From Metopolophium dirhodum (lineage: Eukaryota > Arthropoda > Insecta > Hemiptera > Aphididae), in the NCBI RefSeq assembly GCF_019925205.1, contig NC_083560.1, positions 6,572,001 to 6,636,000 on the forward strand: a DNA stretch of 64,000 nt, written 5' to 3'. The translations under genes were made by a program, and so were the position numbers. The notes beneath the pieces were generated by a model, which was given only the letters and a program-made list of their open reading frames with translations, had not been told where the DNA came from and searched no databases. Numbering within the stretch: position 1 is the stretch's first letter; every line of letters begins with the position of its first letter. Shown here piece after piece: positions 37,466 to 48,400 of this stretch.

Positions 37466-37919
37466 CTCGGATGATAGAGTATATTAGGAAAACAGTTAAA
37501 AATGTTTTTCGGTGTACAATTCCTGCCTATTATCAAATAGTTAAAGGTGGTTTTGTTGAAAGAGTAGGTTAGAGAAGGGAGGTTAAGTCTGAAGATGGGC
37601 TAGAATTTTCAGACTATGCATTAATTAATAATTAAATACAACCAAATTGTATATTTCCAACTAATATATGTAATGAACAGTGGCGAAATTTGGTCATGTT
37701 TGAAGTTTGTGGGTGGGTATTAAAACATTTACCCCCAACACCCACCAAAAAAAATTTGGTTTATATCATAAAAACCTCTCAGTCGGTAAGTCCAACCATT
37801 GTGATCTATAATTTGTATAATGTAAGTAGGGTACATGTATAATTAAATGCATGCATGTACATGAAAATAATTAATTACATAGGTAGGTACTAAATAAAGT
37901 TTTAAATGTACTTTTGCGA
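37466..37919. other. Intergenic DNA with a lone hAT-like end
   Basis: CAGTGGCGAAATTTGG at 37679 resembles a hAT left end. A short frame at 37475-37560 (IRKTVKNVFRCTIPAYYQIV, then KGGFVERV) looks like eroded coding sequence, but I cannot name the family. Confidence 0.3.
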
Positions 37920-38258
37920 GTAGATTCGTGGAATTATCTGCGTAGACGTAAAGTACTGAACATTGCGTAATCTTCAAAAGTCCAAACTTTGGAACGAACT
38001 CCGACCAATAAATACTGATTGCACCGTAGTACTATTAAGTCGTTGAAGTATATAGATTTCGACAAAAAAAATGTCCAAAAATCGTTTGTGAATTGTGAAC
38101 TAAACTTCATATTTTATGTATATTATTCGTGGAATAATCTGTGTATGCGTAATATACGAAAAATCCCGAACTTCAAAATGTTTGAACCTTGGAACTAAGT
38201 CCGACCGACAAATTCTGATTTTATCATTGTGCTAAACTCGTTGAATATACCTATAACC
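37920..38258 (+). repeat. Tandem direct repeat, about 190-bp unit, two copies
   Basis: Unit 1 (37920 to about 38105) and unit 2 (from about 38125) share ATTCGTGGAAT, ATCTGCGTA-like, TTGGAAC, GTCCGACC and TGATT blocks in the same order. Unit 2 is interrupted at 38259 by a MITE and resumes at 38668 (TTTCCGAAAAAAATTC, comparable to TTTCGACAAAAAAAATG). Confidence 0.7.
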
Positions 38259-38659
38259 CAGTGGTTCTCAATATTTTTGTACCACGACCCAAATATCCCC
38301 CGAAAAATCTTTCACGACCCACCTGGCTTAAATTTTCAAAAAGTAGTTATAAAAAACAAAATTTTTTAATTACTTTCATTAGGTATTTATTATTTTATAG
38401 GTTTATAATCAATATATTCTTACAAAATAATGTACTTTTAATAATGAGGCGTATTAATACCCATTCTAATAAATAAATATAGGTACGACAAATTATTATT
38501 TATTAGTTTATTACCCACGTAATTTTTGATTCTATATTACTATAATAATATAAGTATATTTAATAACATAATTATATATTTAATATTAATTTAACATCAA
38601 TTTCTTGGAATCTATATAATTCAAATAATTTTTCACGACTCACACTTTAAGAAACGCTG
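38259..38659. mobile_element. hAT-type MITE with perfect 8-bp target duplication
   Basis: Left end CAGTGGTTCTCAA, right end TTAAGAAACGCTG. CTATAACC is duplicated exactly (38251-38258 and 38660-38667). It has CACGACCCA/CACGACTCA blocks near both ends. The interior is AT-rich and non-coding. Confidence 0.9.
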
Positions 38660-38702
38660 CTATAACCTATTAATTTCCGAAAAAAATTCTCAAAAATCGA
38701 GC

Positions 38703-38915
38703 TAAAAGCATTATTTCAATATATTTGTGCCATATTAAATTTGTAATAGTGTATATTACAGAGTGATATTATTTTAGTTACAGCTACCATATAGGGGATT
38801 TGGGTTTTTATTTGTTGTTTCTATAAAATATACTATATTAGTACCAATAAATAATATGTAAATAAATATGTTTCGCCAATTACAAAACTAAAAAGTTATG
38901 TGGGGATAATATGAC
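38703..38915 (+). repeat. Direct repeat, left copy
   Basis: Matches 39915-40110: TAATAGTGT(A/G)TATTAC, TTAGTTACAGCTACCATATA, GATTTGGGTTTTTATTTGTT and ACCAATAAATAA occur in both. The two copies flank about 1 kb of aphid repeat. Confidence 0.8.
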
Positions 38916-39914
38916 AATTTCAATTTTTTTAGTTTTTTTTTCTATAATTGACAATAAAATATGGTTTGTTGGGTAAAAATGCGTGACAATTTGATACAAG
39001 GCTCCTGATATATTGTTACAATAACAGTTTTAAAATATTTAAAATAAATTAGCAACATTTTTTTTTTATAAGCACTTAAAGTTTTATTTTGTAGTTAAAA
39101 ATGTATAAAATGATTAACTTTAATAACTAAGGATTGAAAATTACAGTGACCCACTTGTAACCTACTGTACAGCACAGTGACACACTTTTACTATTTAAAT
39201 CGAAAATTTGAAAATGTAATACAAGATTCCTCACAAGTATGTCTTCCATTATCAACAAAAAAAATATCCACAACCAAATAAAAATTTTTATGAGTGTTTG
39301 TAGTTCATCATTTTTACAAGATTGGATTTTTACTCGATTCTCATGTAGCCAATTTGTTATTTTGTTGTGATTCAAAAATGAATAACTCTAAACACATGAA
39401 AATTTCATTGAATGTTGATATTTTCATTTTATATATACCATACAGTTTTAAATAATTTTTGACTCATTTTGAGCGGTTTACAGACAATTTAAAATTTCAA
39501 TTTTTTTTAGTTTTTTTTTTGTACAAATAACAATTAAATTGTATTTATTCGGTCAAAAAGCATGACAATTGAATACAAGGATCTTGATATATTGCCAAAA
39601 AAGCAGTTAAAAAATATTAAAAATACATTTGCCTAATTTTTTTAATAAGCATTTACATTAACATTGACAATGTTTATCAAATTTAAATTTAATTATTATT
39701 GTGTAGTTAAAATGTATAATATGTTCAACTTTTAGAACTAAGGATTGAAAATTAAAACAAGGTTCCATGTTAATAGATTATATATAAATGTGCCCACCTT
39801 TTTTTAGTTTTTTTTCTATGAATGTCAATATAACTTTATTTGTTGGGTAAAAAAACTTGGAAATTTAATACAATGCTCCTACTATATTGTTACAATGACA
39901 TTTGAAAAATTAAT
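38916..39914 (-). repeat. Aphid repeat fragments between direct repeats
   Basis: Includes TACAGTGACCCACTTGTAAC and CTACTGTACAGCACAGTGAC (near 39145) and several TTTGTTGGGTAAAAA and ACAAGG(C/A)TCCTGATATATTG-like blocks repeated at about 38970, 39570 and 39840. Confidence 0.6.
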
Positions 39915-40110
39915 AATAGCAATATTTCATTATATTTGTATAATTTTACTTTGTAATAGTGTGTATTACGAAGTGATATTATCTTAGTTACAGCTACCAT
40001 ATAGTGGATTTGGGTTTTTATTTGTTGTTTCTACAAAATATACTATATTAATACCAATAAATAACAAGTACATTCATATGTTTTGCCAATTAAAAAAGTC
40101 ATGGAGGGAT
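39915..40110 (+). repeat. Direct repeat, right copy
   Basis: Second copy of the 38703-38915 repeat in the same orientation. Confidence 0.8.
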
Positions 40111-40459
40111 ATGAAACCTAAATCCCCCCTCCCGTAATCAGGCCAAATGTAAACTCCTACACAAATAACCTTTTTACCTGAAAATAATAATATATTATAT
40201 ATTTATACATACATACATACTAGATGTCCCGACCGACCTTGTCCAGGCCAAAGATTTGTATTTTTAATAAAAATATTTGTACTAAATGTATTTACCATAT
40301 TTCTTCTAATTATAACATTAATATAATATGTAACGAATTGCAACCATTTAAATTGACAAAAAAAAATTTCTTTTTTCATTTTCTAAAAAAAATCATGTGT
40401 GGGCTACCTTTTACCTATCTACAGCCTTTACGAGTTGAAAAATCAAGCTGTATATACCC

Positions 40460-40560
40460 AGTGCTGGGCAGTATCTTAGATACTAGTATTTAAGATACGT
40501 ATCTTAGATACAATTGTATCTTGTATCTTTTTATGATTAAGATACTAGATACCTACATCC
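40460..40560 (+). mobile_element. Probable hAT left end with subterminal palindromes
   Basis: CAGTGCTGGGCAG followed by repeated GTATCTTAGATAC and GATACTAGATAC palindromes. It lies just upstream of the transposase relic at 40684 and could be that element's left end. The right end was not found. Confidence 0.5.
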
Positions 40561-40683
40561 AACAAATATGTTTCATATTTTATTTATATAACAATTTTAA
40601 TAATTGCCCAATAAGTAATAATATATTTGATTAAAGTAAGACTTAGTTGATCACTGAGCACAGCCATCGAAAAGTGCAATTTT

Positions 40684-42160
40684 TTGTGGAACATGTCAAG
40701 ACGTCCGAAATCTGCTGAAGTTATAAAAAGTATACTAGGTTGTTCTTTAATTTATCCTTGTCCAACAAGGTGGAATTCATTATTTGATTCAATTAGTCAA
40801 CTTCTTATTAATAAAGCAAAACTAAATACTGTTTTCGAACATTTAAATACTATTAATACTAATTATGTTTTTAAAGATTTAGATATAGAGTATTTAGATG
40901 AGTTTGTAATTTTATTAAAGCCAATTGCATGTGCTTTAGATTATTTGCAAGGCCAAATTAATTGATACTACGGTGTATTATTACCAACATTATTTTCACT
41001 CAAACACCGGCTTGAATCGTTAAAAGAAAAACAATTAAGGCATTTGTCTTCTATGCCAGCGTTTCCCAACCTTTTTGCAATGGCGACCCATAAATTTTAT
41101 CTTTATTAGGTACGCGAGCCCCCCCCCCCCCCCCAAAAAAAAGTATGCCGTAAATAAATAAGATTTTTATTATAATCCATTTTATCATTGAGTTTTTTAT
41201 AAAATACAATACGATTACAATATACTGAATAATAATAACTTAATAAATAAATAAATAAAATAAATTATAATAAAAATATAAAATACAAAAAATTAGTATA
41301 ATAGAAAATTTAGTGTGAATTTTGATTTTGGACACTGTTGCATAAAATTTCCCACTGGGGGTACAATTTTAGATAAACTAATGCGCATGTCATGTGTGAC
41401 ATCTAATCTGTCAATTAAAAAAATGTGTTTTTAATCGTAAACTTAAAAATTTGCGTAGTCTCGATGTACCGCTCGTTGCTCAACTACACATTATGGATTA
41501 TGGACAAACGACCGAGACCGATCGCATCGACTAGTCACTAGTCATTAGCACATTTACCGATAAGATAAAAAAAATTCCATAAAGTAATAACTTTACGTCA
41601 TTTATTCTACAATACTAGTTATTTATACTATTTATCAATTTACGACTAAAATAACTGTAATCGTAACTGCGAGTCGCGACCCATCAAAAAAATTTCACGA
41701 CCCAATGGTGGATCGCGACCCATGGTTTGGGAAACGCTGTTCTATGCTATCTCCATTAATATTATCCTTGTCTAATAGATTTGATTCTTTTTTGAAATTA
41801 AACACCTGAAGCTAATCATGCTATTTTAGCTACATGTTTTCACCCTACATTTAAATTACGTTGGCTCCCAGAAATGACAACTGATCGAGAGAAAAAAAGA
41901 ATCCAAAATTTATATATTAATGAAATTGACTGCAGTGCAAAACAAAGTAGTTCAGAAATTGAATCTCATTCAAGTGCAGAGTCAGAGTCAGAATCTTTTA
42001 TTATTTTTTCTTCTGAACCAGACCAGTTCAGACACAGTCAAGTAACGAGCTTGAATTTATAAGTTTTTTAAATGATAAAAATAAATCACTTAGTTGTTTA
42101 GATAATTATCCAAAAATAAAAAAAAACTGTAATTTGTAATTTTCAGGAAAATAAAAAAAT
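40684..42160 (+). pseudogene. hAT transposase relic split by a MITE
   Basis: The first block (40684 to 41056) has PTRWNSLFDSISQL, IEYLDEFVILLKPIACALDY, a TGA in place of a residue after LQGQIN, then TLFSLKHRLESLKEKQLRHL. The frame is cut at 41056 by the MITE and resumes at 41748 in the same sense with LILSLSNRFDSF. A shift and stop near 41804 follow, then CFHPTFKLRWLPEMTTDREK and a Ser/Glu-rich tail ending at a stop at 42060. These are the C-terminal half blocks of ZBED-like hAT transposases. The terminal dimerisation block is missing. One TGA, one frameshift and the MITE make it inactive. Confidence 0.82.
41057..41739. mobile_element. hAT-type MITE inside the hAT transposase relic
   Basis: Left end CAGCGTTTCCCAACC, right end GGTTTGGGAAACGCTG. 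TTCTATGC is duplicated exactly (41049-41056 and 41740-41747). GGCGACCCAT and CGCGACCCAT blocks lie near the two ends. A run of about 18 C lies near 41117. Non-coding. Confidence 0.93.
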
Positions 42161-42189
42161 AAATTTTTCTTTATATTAATATTTTGTAC

Positions 42190-42650
42190 TATTTTGAATT
42201 TTAAAATTTTAATCGTATAACTTTAGCCTAATCTTAGCCGCCGTCGCCTAAGTTTGTGCATGCGAGGTGCGTCTACGCACACACATGTAAGCTCGTAAAA
42301 TAGTGTGAAAAGCGCATGCGCAGACCGCCAGTCGACTAAAATCAACTGCTCAACGATATTATAAACGTCGGCCGCCGGGTATATAAATTATATGTAGCCG
42401 CACTACTTGCTAGGGGGGGGGGGGGGGGGGGGGGCTGCACGCTGTTGTCACTGATACACGGCCGTCGCAGTGTCGCACAACGCACGTCTATTTTGATTTG
42501 ATCAAGAAATATTAGGTATCTATATCTATACCTGTGAATATGATAAAAGAAAGAGTTTAAGAGTTTCTGTAATAAATGGTAATAATCATTAATAATAATC
42601 CATCCTCGTAACCTCTTATCATAATCGCGTGCCAATACGCTGATTGTAAC
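42190..42650. promoter_or_regulatory. GC/CpG-rich block with a 22-base G run
   Basis: CpG-rich text (GCCGCCGTCGCC, GCGCATGCGCAGACCGCC, CGTCGGCCGCCGG) sits in AT-rich DNA. A GTATATAAATTATAT TATA-like run lies at 42379, followed by an uninterrupted G run at 42413-42434. No coding exon is recognised downstream, so any promoter role is speculative. It could be the end of a transposon. Confidence 0.3.
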
Positions 42651-42939
42651 TTAATATTTTATCCGGATAAAGAAACGATAGATGTGTATAGTTTGATTAT
42701 AGATCGATTTAATTCTAATTTCTATAAATATGTATATAAAAAATAATGCATTTGGCGAATTGCATTAATTCGTTTCTAAAAATGTACCTGTTGGTAGTTT
42801 AGTTTGTGGTGAACATGATTTATTTGAAATTTTTCCTTAAAACAGCTTGTAAACTTTTAAGTTATTCATATGTAAATCATATAAATCGGATCTAAGTAAA
42901 GGGGAAAAATACAACTGTACTTCTGATCCTGTAAACCAT

Positions 42940-43170
42940 TCTGCTATTTCATATCATGAAACATATTTAAAAAAAAAAAAGGTTTTGGTGTGGCATAATG
43001 TTAATTAGGTACCTATGTATAATAATTCTTTGTTTACATAATTAAATTGGTACTATGTAAATAATTGTTTCATTAATAGATTTTAAGTTTTTATGGCAAA
43101 TAAATATTTATTTAAATGTTAAATTGAGTATATTACTTTTATTTTATTTAGTAACTACAAGTATTCAGAA
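42940..43170. repeat. Inverted partner of the 29815-30075 repeat
   Basis: Reverse-complement match to the hAT-like fragment near the other end of the spacer, ending in GTAACTACAAGTATTCAGAA. Confidence 0.6.
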
Positions 43171-43314
43171 TACTAAGTTAAAATGTCGTATAATTATTAT
43201 TTCAATATAATTTATATCGATACAATCGTCAACAAATTGATTGTTTAATAATTAAGACAACCATCAGAAGATAAGGTTGGGACTACTTCCCACCCTCCCG
43301 CCTATAACAGTATT

Positions 43315-43612
43315 TCCTCTTAATGAGGCAAAAACGTTTCCCAAGTTGCCGCAAAAGCGTGGGATATATTTTGAGGTTAAGAACATTATTTATATGGCAT
43401 TCGGGGTTATTTTTATGGACTATATTATTATATTATTTTCTTCAGCCATATAAACTAGAACTAGCTAGTTTATAGTAAAATAAACTATGGTATAATGTTA
43501 TTTTAAACTTGTGTAACACTACAATGCCATAACCTCAAAAAAACGTCTGTAGGGCAGCGCTAAAATGTACGGTGGCAACATATGGAAATGAATTTGCCTC
43601 ACTAAGCGGAAA
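43315..43612. mobile_element. Fold-back MITE next to the arm B border
   Basis: Imperfect inverted repeat: CTTAATGAGGCAAAAACG, GTTGCCGC and TTTTGAGGTTA on the left are mirrored on the right as TTAGTGAGGCAAATTCA, GTTGCCACC and TTTTTTGAGGTTA (complement strand). It ends about 17 bp from the inner edge of arm B, upstream of REPTOR copy B. Confidence 0.65.
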
Positions 43613-43669
43613 TGCTGATAATGAATACTTCGGTTTAAACCACAATTTAAGATATTATACAGGTACTCG

Positions 43670-43867
43670 ACGAACCTTATAGCCTTTCGACTCTTCCGGC
43701 GTGCTCTGATCGGCTGTCGAAAATACGTGGTGATGGTGGTTGTAGTCGGTCGGCGATAATAATAATTGATAGGCGATAGTTTTTCCTGCTCAACCTGTTG
43801 CACCGGTGCTCGATACACTAATTTTTTCGTGAACGAAGGAACTAACCAACACTATCTTACAAGGAAG
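43670..43867 (+). other. Probable 5' non-coding exon of REPTOR copy B
   Basis: Ends in ACAAGGAAG followed by the GTAAAACAGG donor, matching copy A. It would join the acceptor TTTTTTTTCAG at 45343. Its upstream DNA differs from that of copy A. Confidence 0.5.
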
Positions 43868-44010
43868 GTAAAACAGGATCCGCAGTATTATTTGGTACGT
43901 ACATCGTCTTTGTCCCAACGACACAGTTCGTAGGTGCCCTAAAATTACTACAACGATCACATTTTGACCGAAGTTAGTAACATTTTAATCAATCAATTTT
44001 TGTGTTATAC

Positions 44011-44237
44011 CCATAGACCTATAAACTAATGGACAGCACTTAGAGAGAGTCATGGGTACGATATAGAGTGAGCGAGAAAAGAAACAAAGTAGAAAAATGT
44101 ATACACTATACAGTTCCTTATGCGAGCTCCTTCACTACTTTATGTTCATTCTCTTTCAGTTATATTGTTATATGATCACCTAGCATTGATGGCAGGACGG
44201 AGTGGAATTCGCTGTCCATTAGTTTATAGGTATATGG
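44011..44237. mobile_element. MITE in REPTOR upstream intron, copy in arm B
   Basis: Same 227-bp element as 27477-27703, with inverted ends around ACCTATAAACTAATGGACAG. Its shared position shows insertion before the duplication. Confidence 0.8.
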
Positions 44238-45441
44238 TTATACCGATTAGTATGGGTAGGTAAGTGAATTATGCTATTTCACGCTCTGTTGTGGACGGTA
44301 ATGAATAAATTATGATCAGCTGTTGAATTGTAAAGTCGGATAATTTTCAACAGTCTACTCAAAGTAAACGTGATCATGAAGTAATTCCAACTGATCAATT
44401 AGTTGTTATTTTTAAGAGTTTCGTTATAAGGTAGTAAATACCACATCCTATAATCATCGTAGATAGATAAATATGTTATTAGGAGTGTTTTTCCAATATC
44501 GGTACCTTGGTACTTATAGGTACACGATTACATTTTTAGAGAATAAAACAATTTTTAACATATGTATACAATATTAAATTTATTTCCCATATAGTAATTT
44601 TTATAAATTATTTATATTTAATTAGGTAAATTTAACATGCACTTCAATCCCTAGCACATTATACTATTGGGCATTTTTTAGCAACTTTTTTTCCAACTTT
44701 TATTAGTGGTTAACCTCCTGTAAATTATATTTGTTTTAATTCAAAACAAAAGTATGTATCATTTTATAATAAGGAAATAAAATTATCTCTGAACTAGGTA
44801 CCTACCTATTTATTAATAGTTACTTCAGTATTCACTCTATAATATACATATATTTATATTAGATTAAATAAACATGAGCATTATACTGGTAATATTTTTA
44901 ATTCTTTTTTTATATTTCTTGTGATAATTTTGTTTAAATGTCTGACAAGTTCACCATGCAATTTTATCACTCATTAATTAAAATTATACCTTTACAATAA
45001 AATATAATTAGAACAGCATAAGTATAATTTTTCACATTTTTATTGCTCATTATTACTAGTATCTTTTTTAAAAATGTTGACCGATTCGTTTTTTTAAATT
45101 TTGAATTAATGTTATGTTTATTATAATATATTCTATATACAAACCTAAACAAAACTCAGTTTAAAATTTGAAGATAGATCCCATTATATAAATAAGGATA
45201 TCAAGTTTTAAAAAAAAAAAGTGTTAATCATAACAATGATATTTTAGTATATTGAGTAACTACTGTTTAAATAATAAGTTTTTTGTTTTACCTACCTAAT
45301 TTTAATTTCCTGGATATAAATTTTGATATACTTTTTTTTTCAGATGAATAAAAATTGAGAATAATAAGAATTCAATTAGGTAATTGAAGAATTCTTAGAA
45401 AAAAAAAGTCGCTGTATGTATTATGTTATAAAGAAGGAAAA

Positions 45442-48400
45442 ATGAATAACAAAGAGTATTCACACTTTTTTGGCACAACGGAAACTGAAAGTGTGTTGAA
45501 TGTTGATTATCCTATAGAAAGTTCATCATCAGTAAGACCTATACCAATAAAGAAAAATGGAGATCTTAACTTGTTACAAAATGATGGATTTGAATTGTTT
45601 GATACATCTAATGATTTTATTCAAAATCATATGGTAGTCAATAATTCGGATCAAAATTTGTTCACTAATAACGATTCTGGGCGGATAGGAAGATCTGATG
45701 ATATATCTTTCATAAAAATGGGTGAAGAAATTTTACAGGTAAGATAATTCTTATTATTTTATTAATACCTTTGTGGTCTGTTAATTTTTATTTCCCCCCC
45801 CCCCCCCCCCCGATAATTATCTTCTTAAGATTTTAAATGACTAGTTTGATAATCATTTATACTTGTAGATGAACATTTTTCAAATTTTTTTATCTTAAAG
45901 ATGTTATGAATAAGCCCTTTTACAATTTTCAACAGTTTTCATAACATTGGTAAATTTGTGTGGTTAGGAAGCTGTTATTTGTTTATTATATACATTTTTT
46001 TTCGTTCTTTATTTTGAGAGAAAATAGTTAAGTATCCATAGGAAATATATAACAAATTCAACAATTATTAAAGCATTTTATATAAAATGTATGTAAATAA
46101 CTTAAAATAAGTGTTGTGCAATTCATATAATATTTAATACACTTAATTCGTATATTATTTAATGTACTTAAAATTGGATTACTTAACAAATAAACATATG
46201 GGGGGAAAAAAAATAAAAATTTACATACCACATTATTATTATTATTATTTATAAAATAATAATAATTAAACATATTTAATATAATTAATATTATCATTAC
46301 TTCATTTACCAATATATTATGATAAATATTTATTATTTTATTAATGATTATTTTCTCTTCTGTTTATTTAAATAATGATTCAGTAACTGCCAAAATAACT
46401 GTTGACTAATACAATAAATAATTACATGAGATGTATATTAATGATTTGTCTTAAGATAAAATAACCAACTTAATATTTTGTTGGATTTATATGAGAACTA
46501 TTTTTGTGTATGGAATATAGATAATATGCATGTACAATTCAAATTACTCTAATTTACTCTAAACAAATTTAATTTAAGATTTATGAAATTAACCAATAAT
46601 CAAAAAATTATACATATATATTCACATTTCCATATTATTTTGCAATACATTGTTCATACAACTTTTTTATATTATATTTAGCGCAATTCATTACTGCATT
46701 AGTTTATTACATCTTGTAGCCCCTGTGTAAATCAAATTTATTACACATACCTATAAATAAATTAGAAGATAAAACTTTGTTCAAATTATAATATATTATT
46801 GTATTTAATGTTTTTTTTTTTCAAATTATGATTCATAATTTACATTGTAAAGAAAATTATTATTAAATAAATAGTGTTAAATATTTAATTTTGTAAATAT
46901 AACTGATAGTTATATTTGGATTGATTATAAATTATAATGAAATTTCGGTAACATTTGAAAATTAGAAAAACACTTTTGGACCGTGCAGTAAGGGTATATC
47001 GGTAATTTCTAATTTTATTTGCTGTTGTGTTTTTGATAATTTGAGCGGTAATTGGGAATGGCCTTTTTAGAAATTATATCAAGTCATACATCTTTTAATA
47101 TTATATACCAACTTTAGAACATTATCAAGTTATATATAGATTGTTTTTAAACTCAATTTAATATTTAACAGTTTAGTTTTAATAACCAGTTGAACTTAAT
47201 CAAAGATTTCTATAAGTATTTTTCAACAATTAATTTACATTAAGAGGCCGCTAAACTCGTATACATTCTCTCTGTCTTACAAACTGTACGCTTCTCAGAT
47301 CACGTTTAGGTCTCTTAGTTTAAAAATTAGAGTGAATTGAGTTTGACTTCTCATAAAATTTAGAAGTAAGAATATTATGTAGTGAACGCCACATATGGTA
47401 TTTTTATTTTTTAATTTTAAAGTAAGTAATAAGTATTTATAATTGTGAATTGTTTGTGCATTTTAAAATAATCATAACTCGCTTTAAAATTAAAATCCAA
47501 AAAATAACTTATGAGTTTCACTAGATAACAATCTTACCTTTAGATTTTATAGGAGGTCAATAAATTACTCTAGTTTTTAAGCTGACAGCTAAACTTGATC
47601 TGCTGAGCGTACAATTTGGTATGTTATGTATTTGTAAGACAAGAAGCATGCATGTGGGTGTAACGTCTTAATCATTGCTTAGTTTTAAGTTTAAAATTAA
47701 ATTTAAGTTGACTAGAAGTTTTATTTCAAGATATGTTCTTCTTCTCCAATATATATGAACATTTTGGAATGCTTATGGCTAAAAATGTATTGATTATTGG
47801 TTTACTAATGCAGGTAGATCAATCCAATTTGCTTCACGGACCTACATTAGCTGAATTAAATGCCTATGGTAGTGATAATTTATTAGAAAACTTCAATTTT
47901 GATGATTTGTTATTACTACCTGATTCAGAACTGTTTGAAATACCTGACACATTAATGAGTTCATACTTGATGGATCATGCTGTGGATACTAGCCCTATTA
48001 ACAGACCAAGTTCTTCAAAGTCTGGCTTTCAACATTCACCAAATAGTTGCAGTTCTTTTTTATCACTTTCTCCAGGTCAAACAAATTCAATAACACTACA
48101 AGAACTCTTGAAGAAAGAAACAAAATCACAAAAGTGTCTATCTCCTCCTATATTTGGAACTAGTGTTCCGGGATCAGGATTTATGCTGGCCAGCAAATCG
48201 AGAGAAAATTTTTCGTCATCAGCTCCTACTCATTGTGGACTTAACCAGATGTGGCAGCATAGAAAACCTCGACAGCATTTATTATCCACTAGATCATTTG
48301 CAGAGGCAGGATCTACTTCCTCGCTTTCAACTGGTTAGTTTAGAATAAACTTTAATTGTAAATTATAAAAAAAAATATCATTTTTTATTTATTTAAGGAG

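Noticed and set aside
45794..45811. C run as a functional splice element
   Set aside because: Too far from the acceptor and absent from copy A; more likely slippage or assembly error.
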